Source: an uncultured Lachnospiraceae bacterium (GTDB taxonomy: Bacteria > Bacillota > Clostridia > Lachnospirales > Lachnospiraceae). Taken from it: a stretch of DNA of 6,279 nucleotides. Both the position numbers and the translations under genes were made by a program. A model generated the notes under the pieces. The model ran no database searches. It saw nothing but the letters and a program-made list of their open reading frames with translations, and was not told the origin of the DNA. Numbering within the stretch: position 1 is the stretch's first letter; every line of letters begins with the position of its first letter. Shown piece by piece: positions 5,786 to 6,279 of this stretch. The stretch lies in contig CAJOLO010000281.1 of the NCBI GenBank assembly GCA_905235345.1, positions 1-6,279 on the forward strand. The letters are read 5' to 3'.

Positions 5786-5816
5786 CCCCTGCCTCTAAGC
5801 AGAGCGAAGGCAGGGG
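5786..5816. repeat. 9-bp GC-rich perfect hairpin, no U-run
   Basis: CCCCTGCCT (5786-5794) pairs perfectly with AGGCAGGGG (5808-5816) around a 13-nt loop. It is GC-rich in an A/T-rich spacer. No T-run follows on either strand, so it is not a standard terminator. It could be part of a structured RNA, or a transcription barrier between metY and the convergent tRNA. Confidence 0.5.
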
Positions 5817-5883
5817 CAACAAACTTATCTCATTAAAAAAGAATGTTAGTTAATAAAAGATAATAAAAATAGGCATAAAAAAA

Positions 5884-5957
5884 TCGGAATGACAGGATTC
5901 GAACCTGCGACCTCATCGTCCCGAACGATGCGCTCTACCAAGCTGAGCCACATTCCG
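5884..5957 (-). tRNA. tRNA-Pro, anticodon CGG
   Basis: On the minus strand a full cloverleaf folds. The acceptor CGGAATG pairs with CATTCCG (7 bp). The D-arm is GCTC/GAGC. The anticodon stem CATCG/CGATG has loop TTCGGGA, giving anticodon CGG (reads CCG proline codons) with G37 after it. The variable loop is AGGTC, and the T-arm GCAGG/CCTGT carries TTCGAAT. The discriminator base is A (5884), and CCA is not encoded, so it is added after transcription. A run of seven T directly follows the 3' end on the minus strand (5877-5883), a likely termination or processing point. A single isolated tRNA, convergent with metY. Confidence 0.96.
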
Positions 5958-5965
5958 TAATGCTG

Positions 5966-5994
5966 TTGACTGATCATGTTGATAAGACTATTAT
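5966..5994 (+). promoter_or_regulatory. Possible plus-strand promoter, divergent from tRNA-Pro
   Basis: TTGACT (5966-5971, 5 of 6), a 17-nt spacer and TATTAT (5989-5994, 5 of 6). Predicted start near 6001. It overlaps the candidate tRNA promoter on the other strand, so the two could compete. It may be chance in A/T-rich DNA, but a terminator-like hairpin lies about 110 nt downstream. Confidence 0.4.
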
Positions 5995-6002
5995 AACGTC
6001 AA
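5973..6002 (-). promoter_or_regulatory. Possible tRNA-Pro promoter
   Basis: On the minus strand TTGACG (5997-6002) is 5 of 6 to the -35. A weak CATGAT (5973-5978, 4 of 6) lies 18 nt downstream, predicting a start about 9 nt before the mature tRNA. A better TATAAT (5990-5995) sits too close to that -35 to pair with it. The assignment is therefore tentative. Confidence 0.35.
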
Positions 6003-6153
6003 CAACTTGTATATTATATATGACTTGTAAAGAAAATGCAAGAGTTTTTGAATAAATTTTTGAATTTCCTTTGGATTTTTGATTTGAACTGAATTGGGGA
6101 ATTTTGGGAAAATAGAAAACTATGGCCGGATATGACTGTGGTTTTCTATTTTT
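6001..6153 (+). ncRNA. Candidate small transcript between plus-strand promoter and terminator
   Basis: Bounded by the possible promoter at 5966-5994 and the terminator-like hairpin at 6109-6153, predicting an RNA of about 150 nt. It is very A/T-rich. Its longest small ORF with a hydrophobic character is 6036-6092 (18 residues: MQEFLNKFLNFLWIFDLN), with only a weak AAAGAAA upstream. I do not recognise the RNA. It may be spurious. Confidence 0.2.
6109..6153 (+). terminator. Terminator-like hairpin
   Basis: AAAATAGAAAAC (6109-6120) pairs perfectly with GTTTTCTATTTT (6141-6152), extended inward by about five further pairs including G-U, and the T-rich TTTTTATATT follows. The stem is A/T-rich and so weaker than the other terminators here. 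It could serve the candidate transcript starting near 6001. Confidence 0.5.
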
Positions 6154-6198
6154 ATATTATTTAGGTGATTGCGAAACTCATTAATATTGTGTATTAGA

Positions 6199-6214
6199 TT
6201 GTACATATTGTACA
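6199..6214. repeat. Direct repeat of TTGTACA, 9-nt period
   Basis: TTGTACA at 6199-6205 and 6208-6214. Because TGTACA is itself palindromic, the pair could bind a regulator on one or both strands. It lies just upstream of the unidentified element at the right edge, a plausible operator position. Confidence 0.35.
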
Positions 6215-6245
6215 GATTCCATAAACAGGTGCTTTGGAGCCGCCG

Positions 6246-6279
6246 GTACTTAATGAGCAGTTTACTGCGAATTTAGTAC
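6246..6279 (+). other. Hairpin cut by the window edge, start of an unidentified element
   Basis: GTACT (6246-6250) pairs with AGTAC (6275-6279). Inside, GCAG (6257-6260) pairs with CTGC (6265-6268) around TTTA, separated by a symmetrical 6-by-6 internal loop. The preceding bases GCCGCCG are GC-rich, so the outer stem may continue beyond the window. It may be the 5' part of a structured RNA; a minus-strand protein tail ending near 6200 is also open. Identity unknown. Confidence 0.25.

Larger units (their letters stand above)
5609..5876. other. Non-coding stretch between metY terminator and tRNA-Pro
   Basis: No credible protein gene on either strand. It holds AATAC/GTATT around TGTACCG (5684-5700), the TTGTACAT/ATGTACAA inverted repeat (5713-5741), and the CCCCTGCCT hairpin (5786-5816), described separately. 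The rest, especially 5817-5876, is plain A/T-rich sequence. Confidence 0.6.

Overview
The window looks like chromosomal DNA from a low-GC Gram-positive of the class Clostridia, most likely a Lachnospiraceae-type gut anaerobe. This rests on A/T-rich spacers, strong GGAGG ribosome binding sites, SigA-type promoters, a tRNA without an encoded CCA, and protein sequences that read like clostridial homologues. Genus assignment is inference; no search was run.

Layout. (1) 2-325: the end of an ABC transporter ATPase domain. (2) 335-1110: an extended -10 promoter, a structured leader of about 155 nt, and thrH (ThrH-type HAD phosphatase / homoserine phosphotransferase). (3) 1212-2123: an intact LysR-type regulator. 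(4) 2200-3315: a perfect-consensus promoter, cysK (cysteine synthase) and a strong terminator. (5) 3450-3997: an Rrf2/IscR-type regulator with three putative Fe-S cysteines, with its own promoter and terminator. (6) 4039-5608: promoter, leader, metY (O-acetylhomoserine sulfhydrylase) and terminator. (7) 5609-6279: mostly non-coding DNA with a tRNA-Pro(CGG) on the minus strand, several inverted repeats, a possible small transcript, and the start of an unidentified element at the edge.

The genes form a sulfur amino-acid module. CysK makes cysteine and MetY makes homocysteine, both by direct sulfhydrylation. ThrH acts on phosphoserine and homoserine, the precursor side. The two regulators are plausible controllers: similar TTAACATAT/GGAAT elements occur at the cysK and rrf2 promoters, and a GGGAATT lies inside the metY promoter.

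The most striking feature is that all three enzyme genes are broken in the same way. Each lacks roughly 10-14 nt compared with what its family requires, which shifts the frame, while the rest of each gene is pristine and both regulators are intact. This means either very recent parallel loss (or switching) of a pathway, or a shared sequencing/assembly artefact. The sequence alone cannot decide. I saw no CRISPR array, transposase or phage gene.
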